64,000 nt of DNA from Rozella allomycis CSF55 (GCA_000442015.1 KE561209.1:286353-350352); one strand, 5' to 3'; shown: positions 1 through 12,889, counted from the stretch's first letter. Notes: generated from the letters alone by a model not told the origin. Numbers and translations: made by a program.

Positions 1-2710
1 ATTGATGAGATTGAAAATTCCCGGTTTTTCGGGCCTGAAAGAAAGAAATATTTGACCGAGTGGAACAAATTTTCAGCCAAGAATTTGCCAAAGAAACAAA
101 TAAAGCGTGTTGAATATGTTAACAATAAGCATGCTAATAGACCATGTGAACAGTGGATGAAAGAATTATGGTCCAATCAAAGAACATTTACCGAATCATT
201 AGCTCAAAAATTGCCTGATGGGAACACAATTTTCGGGCTTTGTGCATTATCTTTAGAGGATAATGAGTTTGGAACATTGTTTAACAGAATTGATGAAAAG
301 CACTATCGTTTATTTAGAATAAAGAATGCACGAGGAAAGACGTTGCTTGAGGAACTGCTTTTGAAATATGAATATGAAAAAGTTACGCTTCTCATCAACA
401 GAAACATGTTTCCTTTAACTTTTAGAATCAATTCCAAATATAACGTTGCACAAATGTTGTCTATGACTGAGAATCATTCATTGTTGGACGAAGAAAATTT
501 TTCTATGGAAGAAATATTCGTTGCATTGAGCCAAAAGTCGCCATTTCTTCAAAGTCCTTTGGTCCATTTAATATCTACTTACATCGCAGAAGGGACGGAA
601 ACAACCGAATTTATTGAAATAGTATTTGGGACCACTGATGAGCATAATTTTCTTTTTCAAAAAAATATTTTTGGTGAAACTTTTATCAATTTCTTTGCCC
701 GCCAACTCAACACAATTGAAGATCAGGGGGGATATAGCGAAAATACAAAGGCAGCGACTGAATTATTTTTTCAAGGGTCTTTGCTTCATATACTGAGAGA
801 TATGGATGAAAAGATGAGCCTTTTTGTCATGGATGAGAATGTCCCCGCTGAAGATGCATTTGTAGTTACTAAAGCTTGGCATGATGAGAGCGGCGAGCTT
901 ATTGTAGATGAAACGGAGATCATTGTTAACGCATTCATTGTGAATAAAGCTTACAAGGCTCTTTCAGATATTCCCGAAAAAGAAACCAGCAATAGCAATA
1001 AGGTTTTAGCGAAAAAGCAAGTTTCTAAAAATAGTAAGAAGAATAAGAAAAAATCAAAGAATAACTCTAAAGGTAAAATACGAAATAGATTTTCATTCAG
1101 TCCATTCTGTTCCTGTCAAAGATGAACCTTTAAATGAATCGGAAGTTGACGTGCCAGCCACATCTGATGAAAATGAAGCTTTAAATGAGTCTCCAGTTGA
1201 TTTAGAAGTCCCATCTGATGAAAATGAAGCTGTACATGAACCTCCAGTTGACAAAGCAGTCCCATCTAATGACAATGAATATGAACATGATTCACCAGTT
1301 GATGCATCTAGTGAAAGAGAAGCTAAAGTATCAAGTCAATCTGATGAAAAAGAAACCGCAATTAAAGCAGCGAAGACACAAGAATTTGTCAATGAAGATG
1401 AAGCTGAAGATGTAGTTGTGACAGAAGCAGCTACTTCAACCGCGATTCCAGAAATACGATCTTCCCATGAAATTGTGAAGAATCTTGAGCAGATAGAAAA
1501 CGATAGTGTTTTTAAAGATCATATCAATGAAGTGTTGCGCGACAGCCTTGAAGCGAGAAGCATCGAAACTGAAATAAAAAAAATTTTGAATGGGGACTTT
1601 GGGATAAAAATAGAAGAACTCACTGAAGTTGATCAAAGGGCGGCATCCGTTCATGAAGCTGATATTGTTGATTACAATAATGAAGTCGAGAGAGTTGAAA
1701 AAGTTAACAAGAAAGAAACATTTAAGAATCTATTGATTGATTTGATCAACAAAAATAAATCTGACGAAGATTTGGAATTGGATTTGGCCAACTTACTGTC
1801 TCAAAGAAGCTCATCATCTTTATCCGTTGATTCTCGCTCAAGCACCGAAAGTTTCTATCCAAAAAGAAAGCTTTCTACCAGCTCAGCACCTGCCGATATG
1901 AGAATAGATTATCATGAAGCAGTCAATCCAACAAAAAAGATTGTTCCAGTGCAATCTGGTTCAAACTTTCTGGATTATTTAGTTTCTGACCTTTTACCAG
2001 ACGATATTTTACCTGAAGAATCACGTAGTGGACCTGGTAGTCAAATTGAAGAAGATGCGGTTATATCTTCATGTGATCAAAACGTAAGTTCAAGTGCAAC
2101 CGAAAGTGGTAAATCAAGAGAAAGTTTAAATTCATTTAAAACGTCATCCTCTACAAGACGTGCCATCAATCATTTAGATATTGAAAAATCAAAGCTTTAT
2201 GTTCCCTTTATTGTCTCAAAAGAAATTTCTAATTTACACATACTCGCTGATGAAGATTTCAAAGAAAATCAAAATGCTCTCTTTGATTATTTAAATGCGT
2301 TAGCTTTTCTTGATAGTCCTATTCAAGTTTCTTTTCTAATTCAACCATTAGTCGGGATCCTTGGAAAAAAAATTAAAAGTCTTAAGGAAAGAGAAAGAAT
2401 AATTGCTTTTCTAAACCATGCGTTTCTAGCTGAAATATTTAACCTTCCTGAATGCGAGCACCTTAATTGTCAACAAAGAGCTGAAAATGCAGTGACAGCA
2501 TTGGGAGTATTTCAACATTTTGGAATTATCAGTGAAAAGGATATTAGAAAAGTTATTTCTGCCCTTGTTAGAAATCCAATTCAAATAACCGATAACTTTA
2601 CCCAGGTTCTTTATTATCTCTACATTCGCTTTCGACATTTGTTTCCGTTCTCTGATGAAATTGCAAGGAAGATAAATCCTATTCTTAGCCAATATGCATT
2701 GTTCTATTAG
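1..2710 (+). CDS. Acidic ankyrin-like protein, 5'-truncated, with one frameshift
   Basis: Not a family I recognise. The frame is open from base 1, so the true start lies outside the window. Residues around 80-130 resemble a degenerate ankyrin helix pair (KNARGKTLLEELL). The frame ends at 1125 after a Lys/Asn/Ser-rich tract. A second frame, already open from about 1050, carries on with an acidic section built on repeats like SDENEA..ESPVD, then a Ser-rich linker and a conserved C-terminal domain of about 190 residues ending ...NPILSQYALFY. No GT-AG intron of the right length joins the two frames, so I infer one gene with a frameshift, possibly a base-count error in the A-rich stretch near 1045-1070. 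The C-terminal domain is clearly paralogous to the gene on the opposite strand at 3234-4375 (shared DDILPEES, RRAINHLDI-like and NPILxQYxLFY blocks). Function unknown. Confidence 0.7.
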
Positions 2711-3233
2711 CATTAATTTAAATAAAAGTTATATATCGTTATTCGTTATTATATTATTGAACTTGGAGAAGTAACCAATTTTCTATTACTTTAAGAAACA
2801 ATCTTAGAATGGCTCCAAAACGGATTGAGATGTAGAATTTTGCCTTTAACTTTTCAGTTTCTTAGAATTTCTAGCCCGATGATTTCATGAATATTCGATT
2901 TGTCTTTTATAGGTTACAAACCGTTACATAAACGAAAAGTTGGAAAATGACATGGTTATAAGCTAGACCCTCCACCCAGAAGTCTTTATGGTGGACATAT
3001 TGAACTTCAAATTAACATATGAAATGGCAGATCTACAACAGGTAAAGAATTTAATAATCCTTTACACTCTCCATACACACTGAATTTAACCTAGAATGTT
3101 TGTGTAATGTCACATCTTTGATATTTTCAAGACCGAAGAGTAATAATTTTGATAATATCTTATCCAGACCGATTGAAGAGAAAATTGATTTAATAACTGG
3201 CTAAAAAAACATCTAAAATGAAAAGTTTATTTA
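2711..3233. other. Convergent intergenic spacer
   Basis: About 520 bp between the stop codons of two convergent paralogs. It is AT-rich, has stops in all frames, and shows no RNA gene or mobile element that I can see. It must hold both 3' ends; AATAAA-like strings lie close to each stop. Confidence 0.6.
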
Positions 3234-4375
3234 TTATTCATAGAATAAAGAATATTGGCCGAGAATTGGATTGATTTTATTCTTGATATCACGAGCCGAA
3301 TCCAATACTTTGTAAAAACGATTGTACAAAGGATATAGTACATGAGCATATCTTTCATCAACTTGAATAGTGTGAGAAAGTAACGCTGAAACAACACTTT
3401 TAACATCTTTATCATTGAAAATACCATGTTTATGAAACATGCCAAGAATAGTGACTGCATTTTGTGCTCTTTGTAGACAATTAATATTCTCACATTCAGG
3501 AAGATACATTATTTCAGCTAGAAAGGCATGTTTGGTAAATGCTAGAATTTTTTCTTTTTCTTTATCATATTGGATACCCCCTTTGAGCATAAGTATAAGT
3601 AAAGGTCGAATAAGAAATGACACTTGAACAGGAGATTCAAAGAATGCTACAGTGTTTAAATAATCAAAGATAGAATTTGCATTTTCGGTTAAATTTTGTA
3701 CAAGAAGAGTGTGCAGATCATTCATTGGTCNAGATTCAAAGAATGATACAGTGTTTAAATAATCAAAGATAGAATTTGGATTTTCGGTTAAATTTTGTAC
3801 AAGAAGAGTGTGCAGATCATTCATTGGTCTTCCAGAAACAAAATACTCATATATTTTCGATTTGTAAATATCAAGATGATTAATGGCGCTTCTTGTAGTG
3901 GATGTTGTTCTTAAAGAGCTTAAACTATCTTGAGAGGAACTAACTACTGAGCCATTGTTTGCTTCTTCATTGTTTGCTTCTTCATTGTTTGTTTCTTCAT
4001 TGTTTGTTTCTTCATTGTTTGTTTCTTCATTGTTTGCTTCCTCATTGTTGACTTCCTCATTGTTAGCCTCTTGATTAGTAGTATCATTCTGAACAGCCTC
4101 AGCGGTTGCATTTGCGACGACTTCAATGGCAATGCCTTCATTAACTTGATTTGTGGTGATGTCTTCATTAACTTGACTGGAAGGCCCACTGCTTGATTCT
4201 TCAGGTAAAATATCATCCACAATGTTAGACATCGGATTGTCCAGAAAATCTGAACCAGATTGTACTGGAGCAATATTTCTTGTTGGTTGATGATAATTAA
4301 TTCCNAATTATCCACAAAATCTGATCCAGATTGTACTGGAGCAATATTTCTTGTTGGTTGATGATAATTAATTCC
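3234..4375 (-). CDS. Paralog of the acidic protein at 1-2710, 5' end missing
   Basis: The C-terminal domain matches the neighbour at 1-2710 along its length (SAINHLDI, AFLAEIMYLPECENINC, KINPILGQYSLFYE). Ahead of it lies a low-complexity acidic run of about eight NNEEA/NNEET units, encoded by a 15-bp tandem repeat at about 3955-4050. The gene is damaged by three contig joints. The N at 3731 is flanked by two near-identical copies of about 100 bp, duplicating the segment that starts PMNDLHTLL. The Ns at 4305 and 4376 flank two copies of the sequence encoding PVQSGSDF. Sequence beyond 4376 belongs to the exportin-6 3' flank, so the N-terminal half is lost. Function unknown; the tail-to-tail pair looks like an inverted local duplication. 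Confidence 0.7.
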
Positions 4376-4433
4376 NATTCGTATATTTTTCGAAACAAAA
4401 GTCATATTCAAATTTTAGTTTTTCATATAAATT

Positions 4434-7400
4434 TTATTGAGTTTTATTGTAAAAGATAAAATCATTCACGATATTGATTATTGTCCGTGAAAAGGAATTA
4501 AAATCTTCGTGCATTTGAATGGCGGTACCCTTGGTGAGACCAATTTGATAAATCTATTATTATTAATCAAAAGTCTTATTATTACATGGGTTGCAAAATC
4601 AGATTGGTTTGTTAGTGCAAGATGAAACAAGGTTTCAAGAATATCATCACGAAGAGTATGATGCTTTTTTTCAACTAGACAGTGAAACAAAATATCGACT
4701 AATGGAAAGTAAATTTCGCTCTTAAACACAGACTATTTATCTAATTATCAGAATTTACTCTGATGAAAAGCTTTTGTCTTTCTTGAAGAGAATTTAGAAT
4801 CACTAGAATCTGTTTAAAATCTTCAATTTGATTCGTGTCTTTCAAAAGTGAAATCAATGCCTTTCAGTAACCGAATGAATATATTACAAAACAAAGTTGG
4901 ATAAATAATTGCTCTTTGGGAGGATTTTCTACCTCGGCGTTTGATTTTGAAAGATTGGCGATTGACGAAGGGAAAAAGTATCGCCACTTGTTTGAAATGA
5001 ATTCACCTAGAAATTCTATATATTTTGAATGTATTTTAATATGGATATTATTCTAATTAATATATTGTTGAAGTCGTACGAGATTGTTATTTAGCAGTGG
5101 ATAAATGTTGTTTAATGTATAAGAATGGAATAGCGGGACAAGTGCATCGAAACTCTTAGAAGGTTCTTTAGTAACTGAAATAAACATCGCAAATAGTCTT
5201 TTCACATAAAAGAAGCTGATATTACAAGCAAAGAATTTTCGATTGGCTTGAATCTTCTCTAGCCAATGAATGTACGAAATGAGAGTCAGTTAAATGTATA
5301 CGAAGCAACACTAACTCTAGTATTCTTTGAACCGAAGAAACGCCTAGAAGAGACCCAAAGGTTTGAATAAATTCTAAATACAGTTCAATCTTTAATAGTA
5401 ACAAATCTATGATATTACAATGAAATATTATACCCTGGTCTATTGGTTCGTTTTGGTTTAGTAAATCCAATTGGGAGATTATCGGATTTAAAATATCAAA
5501 CGCAAGTTTTTTATAATTAGATGATTCTCCTTTAATGAACAAAATTAGGTTTTTTGTAAACTCAATCCCAAATGTCGCGTCTTTATTATTTTGAAATGAC
5601 ATATGAATTAGATTGTTCAAATTCATTGGCCTTTCGTTTAAATAATGATAAAAGACGATTTTTGAAACGATCCACCTCGGCTTTGGATTTAAGGCGAGCA
5701 AAGAGTTAACTGGATTTTCCAAAATTAAAGAAAATGAATTGAAAAAGTTAGTTTCCTTGAATGAAGAAATAATGGAAAATGCCAATTGCCCGGCAGCCGA
5801 TTTTAAATCATCTGAACACTTTTAGAATGGAATTTTAAGTTTTACATTTGATAAAATAATTTTTGAAGATGTTTCTACAAAGATTGGATTGAAGAGTATG
5901 GAGTTTTCTGAAGCCAAATAGACGAACGTGCGAGAGGTATTCAAAACTCCCAAAAACAATTTTTCATACTCAATTCCCTTTACGAATAAATCATCGCTGA
6001 TATAATCTATGTAAACATTCAATCTAGATATTATAAATTCTACAATTTGTCTTCTTTGTTCCTGATTTATTTTAGAACTTGTTGAAATTGAAAAGAGGTC
6101 TGAAATTCTATTAAATGCTGAAATAGTAGTTCTTAAGTCTTTTAGAACACAAAATTGGATTCGGTCATCTCCCTGTTTGCTCAAGAAACATTCAGAATAA
6201 TTTAAGAAATCTTGAATCTAAAAATAGAATGTCTTTAAATTCTTACAATAATTTCAATTGCTTTCATCCCAATAGCAGAAACTAATGAATGAATTAAAGC
6301 TAAAATTTTATCCTGAAAGTGATCCCATTCTGTCTTATGGTCAACATCCTTGTTTGAATCATCAAGCAAACACAGCATTTCACTATTATTCATCATTTTT
6401 GACTTATTCCAAATTTGTTTAAAAACTTCAATTAATACAATATCGTACCTTTAGTTGCAATATTCATCCATTACTTTGCCCAAGATACATTTTCATTCTG
6501 AAATTTCTCAATTTGACTTGAAAATGCCTGCCAGATTTCTAAACAACCCTCAAACATTTCAAGGCTAGTCTATTTTAAAATCTGACTATTTTTTACCTGT
6601 TTTTTGGTAATATTCAAAAGTATGCTAAATAGTTCATGAAGCGATACATGACCCTCAATTCTCTTAAAGTGATTTAAAATCAACAGTCTGATTGATTCCA
6701 GCAGCTTTTCTTCAAATCTTTTAAACACCTAAAATCAATTTACGTTTCATCAATGTCGGATCTAGACATTACTTTCTTCACAATCTCAACTAGATTGTCA
6801 TGGGCGATTATTAGAAAAGTATTTAGATCATGGGGGAGAAAACTTCTGGATAGAATATCATTTGCTGTTGTTAGCGCGTGAGTCGCGATATTTGTTGTCG
6901 CATATTCAGAAAACAAGTATGAATATTTGAAGATTGTAAAATACATTGAAGCAGAAAGATAGCATGACGCTTCATTCCATTGAAATACTAGAGAGAAAAT
7001 TTCAAAGCATAATAATATTTCATTTTCAACCTTTAACGTATTTTGAGGAGTACTCGGTGTTTGTTTTGTTGTTTCAAAAGGATTCAATCCAGGCGATGTT
7101 GCAACCGGCTGTACCATTGTTGGTCTATTGATTTGATTAATTTCAACAAAATATTCATCTAAGTATATTCTTGATAGTTCCAAAATCCTTTGTACTTCTT
7201 TTAACAAGTGATTTTTTAATTCACTCTTTCTAGCGTTAGGTAAATCCTCTTTCAGTGATAAAATTGATTCTATAAACGTCTTCAAAACCAGCAGTCCTGA
7301 ATATTTTAGTTCTTTATTTTGTGTCATGCTCAATACGCGGTCAACAAACTGCTGATCTACGTCGGGCCATTCATATCTTGCTACATCCACAACAATTTCA

Positions 7401-7770
7401 ACACTTTTATTCATTACAAAACTTTGCATTTTCGAGCCACGCTGTTTCAAATACTCAAATAGGAATTCCCGGACCCATAGCTTGTCATTCAGACTTTCAG
7501 AGTGGTAACTATGTCTTAACCAATGCTATCATTCTTCCATAGACTATTTACTTGGAAAACAGAAAGGGCAAAGAAATGCGAGACGTTTGAGTTGCTCTCC
7601 TGCAATATTTCTGCTGCCATCTTCCAAGAATTACACTGCTGCTTAAATTCATAAAACCTTTCCTCTAATATTTTATTTATTCCATTATTACCGATATATC
7701 TCTTTTCTTCCTTTTGACAATCAGTCGCATAAAATCTCTCGCATAATCTTTCGAAGCCTTTGAGATCCAT
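4434..7770 (-). CDS. XPO6: Exportin-6-like karyopherin (profilin-actin nuclear export)
   Basis: An importin-beta/exportin helical-repeat protein of about 930 residues. The start is ATG at 7770. About twelve introns of 26-32 nt restore one frame throughout, for example 7551-7526 and 6743-6718. The match to exportin-6 is specific. The N-terminal repeat reads FFALSVFQHW where the animal protein has YSLTVFENLI with the same spacing. Next comes VDVARYEWPDVD (animal VDIGRQDWPMFY) and then LPNARKSELKNHLLKEVQ. Towards the C-terminus NSLQERQKLF and a tail FNSFSRTI.NIVNDFIFYN match the end of the animal protein. In animals XPO6 works with Ran-GTP to export profilin-actin from the nucleus. The stop codon overlaps an AATAAA signal at about 4430. 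It is divergent from the M3 peptidase, with 293 bp between starts. The last intron is the least certain part. Confidence 0.88.
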
Positions 7771-8063
7771 GCGAAAAATTTCCGACAAGCAATTTCAAAG
7801 CCTGGAGATGAAAAGATTTGAGAAACATAAAGTCGCAATATTGAATATTTATATAGTTAAATAATTTTTTATGAATGAATTTTTCTCGCTTCACGCTTGT
7901 TGATGTATGTAAAACTTAGGTTGTCAGCGATTCTGTGCGGGAGAAAATAATGCAAACCTTAGTCCTTAAAGCAATTATACAAGCAAAAAATGTGAGCATA
8001 ACGCAACAATGAAATTATTTTAGTATTTTCATATTCTCAACTCCTCAATTTCTTAATTTCCAA

Positions 8064-10331
8064 ATGAAGAATCTTTTGAACTTTAGTTTAACAGCCTCTG
8101 AAATTAAAAATCTCTCTCAAACTCTTATATCTAAATCGCGTGCAGTCTATGACCAAGTTAGTGCCTTGTCAAGTGACCGTGCGACGTTTAAGAATGCAAT
8201 CATCCCCATCGCCAAAATTGAAGCTGAATACAGCGTTGCATCGGCTAATATTTATTTTCCGCAGTATGTGTCACCAATAAAGGAAGTGCGCGATGCCAGT
8301 GTGGAAGCCAACAAGGCGCTTGAGGTAGGAACGATTTGAGTGAAAGATATAGGAATTTAGCATTGAAACAGATATGCGAGCTGATATTTACAAAGTCGTT
8401 TTGGCTGTCGCTGAAAAGAATGAAGAATTGGGGCCCGAAGATAAAAGGTTGCTTGAGAAGATGCTTCTGGATTATAAAAGGAATGGTTTAGGGCTTAATG
8501 AAAAGAAACAGGAACTGCTAAAGGAAATCAAAAAGAAGCTTTCTAATTTGGCCATACAGTTTTCTTCCAATATGAATGAGGATAATACAACTGTTATATT
8601 TACTGAAGAAGAGCTTGAGGGTGTGCCGGCGGATTATTTGAAGTCGCTGAATAAGAGAGTGATCGATCAAAAGGAATATTTTGTTTTGACGATGAAGTAT
8701 CCTGACGTGTTTGCCGTTTTAAAAAATGCCGTCAATGAAGAAACTAGACGACGTATGGATTATTCATACAGCACCAAATGCAAGGCCAATTTGCCAATAT
8801 TGGAAGAAGTAAAGAATGTAATCTGTGGGTTAATAGGCTGTAAGATTGAGAAGAGATGCCGCCCAGGTATTGGGATATGAAGATCATGCTACGTTTAGAT
8901 TAGAAACTAGAATGGCTAAAACCCCTGAAAATGTTTTTAATGTAACAATTTAAATTTCAAAAAAGAGTTTCTTGAAGATTTAAAGAATAAATTGACGCCA
9001 TTAGGTGAAAAGGAATTAGAAAGATTAAGACAGCTTAAAAGGGAACATTTGGAATCATTGGGAAAGCAATTCAATGGATCTATTGAAGCCTTTGACTTTC
9101 ACGTAAAGATCATTTGTGATTTTAATTAGTTTTACCACAAAATGTTAATGGAAAAGGACTATCAAATAAATGAAGAAGAAATCAAAGAATATTTTAGCTT
9201 AGAATCCGTTACCCAAGGTTTGTTTATATTGTACTTAAAATAAGGGATGTTGGATATTTACCAAAAAGTTTTGAATCTGAAATTTACTGAAATTGAAAAT
9301 AAAAATGTTTGGCATCAGGATGTCCGAACTTTTAATGTAATTGACGCCACTTCAGATGAAGTCATTGGTCAATTTTACCTTGATTTGTTTCCACGTGATG
9401 GAAAGTATACCCATGCAGCTTGCTTTGGATTACAACCAGGGTATATTGATGTTGACACAAATGAACGTTGTTATCCAGTAGCTGCAATGGTTGCAAACTT
9501 TAGCAAACCGTAAGAATTGTTTTTATTCTTTACATAGGATGGAAGGGAAACCTAGTTTGTTGAAACATAACGAAGTTGTTACCTACTTTCATGAGCTTGG
9601 GCATGTTATGCATCAAATCTGCTCCAAAACTAAGCATGCAAGATTTCATGGAACAAAAGTTGAAAGAGGTACGATGGTATCCTATATATTAATAAGATTT
9701 TGTTGAAGCCCCATCTCAAATGTTAGAAAACGTAAGAATACTCGAATATAAAAGATAAGTGGTGCTGGGAGCCAACCATTTTGCACAAACTATCAGAGCA
9801 TTATCAACGAAAAGGTGAAAAATTGCCCTCGGAAACTATTGAAAGAATGGTAAAAGCCAAGAATCTTAATGCGGGATTATTAAACCTTAGACAGCTATTT
9901 TTTGGCTTTTATGACATGAAACTACACACGGCTAAAGAATCTTTAAGTGCTACAAAGCTTTGGGATGAATTAAAGGAAAATATTACCCTAATTCCAAATC
10001 CGCATAATACTTGGCCTGTAGCTAGCTTCGGTCACATAATGGGCGGATGTAAGTTTTTTATATTTGTTTCCATAAAGATGATGCAGGATACTATGGATAT
10101 TTATGGAGTCAAGTTTTCTCAGCAGACATGTTCTTTTCCAAATTTAAAAACAACGTTATGAGTGTAGAGAATGGTTTGCAATACCGAAAATTAATTCTCG
10201 GACCTGGCGGAAGTAGGTAAATTAGTCTATGTGATCATATACATAGGGATGGTGACAATATGTTGAGAGACTTTCTAGGAAGAGATCCCACTGTGGACCC
10301 TTTTCTAAAATCGATTGGATACAATAAATAA
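8064..10331 (+). CDS. M3-family oligopeptidase (thimet oligopeptidase / saccharolysin)
   Basis: A zinc metallopeptidase that cleaves short peptides, usually in the cytosol and sometimes in mitochondria. Eleven introns of 24-30 nt give a continuous protein of about 660 residues, the family length. Blocks in order: [59 protein letters not shown], and the active site [14 protein letters not shown] (HExxH with HELGH). Then come [20 protein letters not shown], with the glutamate of FVEAP as third zinc ligand in the family, [20 protein letters not shown], and the C-terminal [20 protein letters not shown]. The start is the first ATG after the divergent promoter shared with exportin-6. There is no obvious targeting peptide, so it is probably cytosolic. 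It looks intact; only the exon joins are inferred. Confidence 0.95.
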
Positions 10332-10371
10332 AATAAAATACATTTGTACTTGCTTCAATCAGGCTTACGAC

Positions 10372-11660
10372 TCATTTCACTTTCAGTTCTACGTGACTGC
10401 TCATTTCATTTTTAACGAAATATTTATGAACTTTCTTCAAAGTTTAAAGACCATGCTTACCATTTATCAATTCGAGGGGAGTTTGCNCTTCAGCCTCAAT
10501 TGTTTGCCCATCAGGTGTGACTAGAACACTGGCCATTAAACCTAATGATCCAAATCCTTGTGCAATGATATCTGACTGTACATCTCCGTCGTAATTCTTG
10601 CAAGCCCATATGAAACCTCCATCTGATTTCAAAGCCTGTGCAACCATATCATCAATCAATCTGTGCTCATAAAATATTCCCAATTTTTCAAACGTCGTCT
10701 TGAAATCATTCCTATTTTGGCGTTTTAGTAAGGGTACTGATAAATGTCTTCAAATATATCTTTGAATCTTCCATCATATTCTTTCAAAATTGTATTTTTG
10801 GTTGAAAGGTATAAAGGCATTTTCTTATTCACGGCCATTTGGAAACAACTTTGAGCGAACCCCTTGATGGAATCGTCAGTGTTAAACATTGCCATTGCAA
10901 CACCAGGTCCATTAAAAGTATTGACTGTGTGAACAATGGATGGCTGTTTCATTCCTTTGGGAATAAATCTAATTTCAACTTCACCGGGTCCTGGAACTAA
11001 AAATTCTGTTGCTTGGTACTATTGCATTAAACAAATATGCNTTTTTTACTCGATCCATTCTATTTTTATAGATTCAAAGGAATCCATGGAGCTTCAACAT
11101 TAACGCATATTCAATTTACTGTTGTTATGAATAGTGGAACATCAATAGACTGGTTAGATTCATGATTTGCAAAAAAACTTCCAGCACCTCAAANGCTTAG
11201 TCCAGCCTGGAACAATCTTTGGTAAACTGGGAATAATGATTGGTTCTCTAAACACTGTCCCATTCAACGACTTTCTAATCGTTCCATTGGGGCTTTTCCA
11301 CATCCTCTTCAACTTGAATTCCGTATTTAACGAATAAATTGAAAATTTACCTTTAACTCTCGCTTCATCTGGTGTTATTGTGGCACATTTGATTCCAACA
11401 CCAACTTTCTTAATCTCATCCGCTGCATAATGAGTGACGAGATCATTAGTTTCATCACGATGGGTAATACTTAGGTCGTAGTACTTTGTCTCCAAATCAA
11501 CGTATGGGAAAATCAGCTTCTCCTTTATCATCTTCCATAAGACTCTGGCCATTTCATCTCCATCTAGATCCACAATTGGGTTTTTCACTTTTATTTCTAG
11601 TCTATCTTAAATTTTCATATTACTATTCATTGTGGAATAAGTTCTAATTGAATGAAACAT
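10372..11660 (-). CDS. IDP1: NADP-dependent isocitrate dehydrogenase, probably mitochondrial, broken by gaps
   Basis: It oxidatively decarboxylates isocitrate to 2-oxoglutarate and yields NADPH. I place the start at ATG 11660: the short first exon encodes [12 protein letters not shown], an Arg/Ser-rich start typical of a mitochondrial presequence, and a 27-nt intron leads into [19 protein letters not shown]. Other family blocks are [58 protein letters not shown] and [13 protein letters not shown]. The gene is interrupted at Ns 11194 and 11041, where the exon carrying the RHAxGDQ region is missing, and at 10487, after AEA, where the conserved HGTVTRHY region is missing. A 10-residue insertion ([10 protein letters not shown]) after DEARVK has no stop and could be an unspliced 30-nt intron. 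The final exon and stop at 10372 are tentative. Confidence 0.93.
11042..11193. other. Unplaced contig fragment inside the IDP gene
   Basis: About 150 bp between two Ns. It shows no coding similarity to isocitrate dehydrogenase and sits where the RHAxGDQ exon should be. Probably a misplaced small contig. Confidence 0.5.
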
Positions 11661-11901
11661 TTTGGAAATTTCGAGTGTATGAGAAAACGAGTAGAGGAAT
11701 AAAAAGGTGGCGATTCAAAAGATGTAACACCAAATTTGATGCAAGCCTACAATTAAGAGAAACATGTCTTTATTGAAAACAATCAACATCATTTAAAAGT
11801 GGAGAGTGCCAGTAAGCTACTATGCCGGATTTGGAATACGTAAAATTATATTTTCATGATAATTCGGTTCAGCTTTAACGTTTCGAGATCCAGACCCTTG
11901 C

Positions 11902-12627
11902 ATGAATTTTATTCTTTCCTTTTTGGTAGCTCTCTTCTGCAACAAAGTTGAAAAAACAAGCTTCCCTGTTCTTCCGTGGGAAACAGATGCAAATATTTTT
12001 CAATATCTTTCAGGGAAGGAAGTCACAGAACTGATTCAATTTGGTCACTATAAAGCCCAATACAAAGAAATTCTTGAAATTTTAGAGAAATGTAATCCAT
12101 TAATATATGGTTCATCATCTCCATACCACTTTGCATTTAGTGCATCAGATACTGATCCAGATTGTTTCAAGGGTCAAAACCCAGAAAGTATTAAATTTTT
12201 GATGAAACAGTTCAAATTTGCAGTCCTTTATTTAAAAATCGATGATTATTTAGCTAAAGCTAAATTATTCGAAGCATATGGATTCAATGGAAGAAATATA
12301 TTTGTTTTAGTTCTGAACTCTAGTGAAGACCTTGATAGTTTCGAAAGAGTTGAAGAGTTTACGAATATAAACATTTTGAAAGTTTACATTACGTCTAATA
12401 TTGTACTTCACAGAGGAATGGCTCATTTATCAAAAATTATGAAAGATAATACATCTATCAAAACGTTGTCATTGAATTCATTATTTAATAGAGGTTATCA
12501 AATGGATCTAACAGATAACCTGTTTAAATCATTAAGAAACATTGAATCACTTTCGATATTACAAAAGAATGTACCAGTGCTGTTCAAGGTCTTCAAATCT
12601 TTGAATGATCATGTTCTGTCATTAGGA
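11902..12627 (+). CDS. Secreted F-box/LRR-like protein, 5' part
   Basis: Starts at ATG 11902. The first 15-18 residues (MNFILSFLVALFCNK) look like a signal peptide. They are followed directly by an F-box-like segment (LPWETDANIFQYLSGKEVTELI) and then irregular leucine-rich helices and strands (NINILKVYITSN, TSIKTLSLNSLF, IESLSILQK). The frame runs into an N at 12628, where a different contig begins. The most likely continuation is the leucine-rich sequence at 13193-13950. F-box proteins normally act inside the cell with SKP1/cullin ligases, so a signal peptide on one is unusual and would suit an effector delivered to a host. That role is inference. The hydrophobic N-terminus could instead be a membrane anchor. 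Confidence 0.6.
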
Positions 12628-12889
12628 NCAATTCGAGAAAAATAATGTGAACACAATTCATTTTTTTAATGCAAGAGAAGCGAGTACAGCCGCTAGTATG
12701 GAAAAGTATGGATGTTTCCATATCAGAATATTAAAGTTGGTGAAAATGTAAACCTTTTTCTTTTTGGCATGACACATTAACATATAATTATTATCAGGCG
12801 TCTTAGGTTTGAATACTAGCAAATACTAAATTATAGGATTTCAGTACCTAAACCTTGTGCTCCGCCTCAGCCACATAACACATTTGAAA

